Assembly (NCBI GenBank): GCA_003541985.1
Contig: DPLM01000040.1
Location: forward strand, 1-5,036
Reading direction: 5' to 3'
DNA: 5,036 nucleotides
Origin: Deltaproteobacteria bacterium
GTDB taxonomy: Bacteria; SAR324; NAC60-12
The notes under the pieces are model-generated. The model had not been told where the DNA came from, did no database searches, and was given only the letters and a program-made list of their open reading frames with translations. A program made the translations under genes and the position numbers. Below, one piece after another: positions 4,410 through 5,036 of this stretch (positions are counted from its first letter, which is position 1; each line of letters begins with the position of its first letter).

Positions 4410-5036
4410 GTGATGTCTTCCACCCTTGCCGAGAAGCTTTCCGCAAAAAACCTGGCCCAGTTATTCCCCAGAATGCCAGCGACTTCCTCTTTTGCAAAGC
4501 CTACCTCACGCAAGCTATCTGCCAGGCTGCCAAAAGCGCGGTGATCTGGATACCAATCTGGCATCGGCGGGAACCCAGGGACTTTTGCACTTCCTTCTCC
4601 GTAATCCATTGATTTAGTCCAGCGTCCGTTACGCATCCACTCCACAATCTCGTCCGGTTGATCCTGACAGAGGTCCGAACCTATCCCTATTTGAGTCACT
4701 CCCACCAACTCGGCGGTCTGGGCCACCATCTCGCAGAAGGATCTTCTAGTACAGTTGGTCCCTTCTTTCAAATGATGTGGATAAAGTGAAAAGCCAAGCA
4801 TTCCGCCGGACTCGCCAAGAGTACGAAATACCTGATTGGACTTGTTGCGTAGTGCAGGATGCCAGAGGAAAGGATTGGCGTGCGTAATGGCAATTGGTCG
4901 GCTTGAAAGTTCAATCGCTTCCAGAGTTGAACGCTCCGCGGAGTGACTCATGTCTATCACCAAACCTACCCGGTTCATCTCCTTGATCACTTCACGTCCC
5001 ATACGTGTCAAACCTGGATCTTCCTTCTCATAGCAA
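4406..5036 (-). CDS. Membrane dipeptidase-family (peptidase M19) enzyme, C-terminal 209 residues; 5' end outside window
   Basis: The frame is open to the window edge. The TTG at 5009-5011 is internal, because the eight codons before it (CYEKEDPG) continue the family pattern 'YE..D.GLT..G...V..MN..G..ID.SH'. M19 enzymes are TIM-barrel zinc hydrolases related to renal dipeptidase, cleaving dipeptides or related amide and lactam substrates. Visible active-site positions are the His of DMSH (codon 4943-4945) and the His of ITHAN (4880-4882), equivalent to zinc ligands His198 and His219 of human renal dipeptidase. The Asp of GSDLCQD (4673-4675) matches the substrate-side Asp288. The first zinc ligands (HxD and the bridging Glu) would lie outside the window. 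The loop after GSD reads LCQDQPDEIVEWMRNGRW rather than the usual FDG, which suggests a divergent subfamily and perhaps a different substrate. The C-terminal helix GILGNNWARFF is typical. The stop overlaps the next start (ATGA). Cellular location cannot be judged without the N-terminus. Confidence 0.9.
   Translation of the reverse strand, partial: CYEKEDPGLTRMGREVIKEMNRVGLVIDMSHSAERSTLEAIELSSRPIAITHANPFLWHPALRNKSNQVFRTLGESGGMLGFSLYPHHLKEGTNCTRRSFCEMVAQTAELVGVTQIGIGSDLCQDQPDEIVEWMRNGRWTKSMDYGEGSAKVPGFPPMPDWYPDHRAFGSLADSLREVGFAKEEVAGILGNNWARFFAESFSARVEDIT
4417..4421 (-). promoter_or_regulatory. Ribosome binding site of the 556-residue gene inside the dipeptidase gene
   Basis: GGAAG on the minus strand lies 7 nt upstream of the ATG at 4409-4407, inside the last codons of the M19 gene. 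Together with the 4-nt ATGA overlap it supports translational coupling, and it confirms this start over later internal methionines. Confidence 0.6.

Noticed and set aside
3548..4617. Plus-strand open frames at 3548-3769, 4323-4544 and 4426-4617, and a minus-strand frame at 3998-4345
   Set aside because: All are out-of-frame shadows of the 556-residue and M19 genes. The minus-strand one is a shifted frame of the same gene, whose true frame is uninterrupted and shows conserved-looking blocks.
5009..5011. TTG as the start codon of the M19 protein
   Set aside because: The frame continues to the window edge with residues (CYEKEDPG) that fit the conserved M19 pattern, so the gene is simply truncated by the window.

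Overview
The window looks like chromosomal DNA of a Gram-negative bacterium, with GC that I judge by eye to be in the mid-40s percent. Three things point that way: a secreted (periplasmic) pentapeptide-repeat protein, a stand-alone PilZ (c-di-GMP receptor) protein, and a minus-strand cluster holding an M19 membrane-dipeptidase-family enzyme and a DUF3726 protein. From memory, DUF3726 proteins are mostly found in (often marine) Proteobacteria. I lean to a marine proteobacterium or SAR324-like lineage, but the window has no phylogenetic marker and this is weak. I see no tRNA, rRNA, IS element, CRISPR array or phage gene.

Left part (1-545): a possible 3' end of a plus-strand reading frame (2-187), then about 360 bp of non-coding DNA. 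The non-coding stretch contains two overlapping inverted repeats and a weak promoter-like TTGACT-N17-TATGCA. Next comes the pentapeptide-repeat gene (546-1256, +). It has a signal peptide, a Cys-x-x-Cys entry motif, 36 uninterrupted five-residue repeats and a Cys-containing C-terminal tail. The longer reading frame starting at 399 is probably not the real start.

Middle (1337-2050): a convergent minus-strand gene for a 131-residue PilZ protein (1337-1732), preceded by 318 bp of AT-rich non-coding DNA (1733-2050). That DNA holds small dyad symmetries and a weak terminator-like hairpin just after the right-hand operon.

Right part (2051-5036, minus strand): three genes, translated in the order M19 dipeptidase-family enzyme (5' end outside the window), an uncharacterised 556-residue protein, then a DUF3726 protein. 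They overlap by 4 nt and about 11-17 nt, so they almost certainly form one translationally coupled operon. The M19 enzyme keeps the two histidine zinc-ligand positions visible in this half of the fold and presumably hydrolyses a small peptide-like or amide substrate. The other two proteins have no known role. The tight coupling suggests that all three serve one pathway or complex, which is the most interesting unexplained system in the window.
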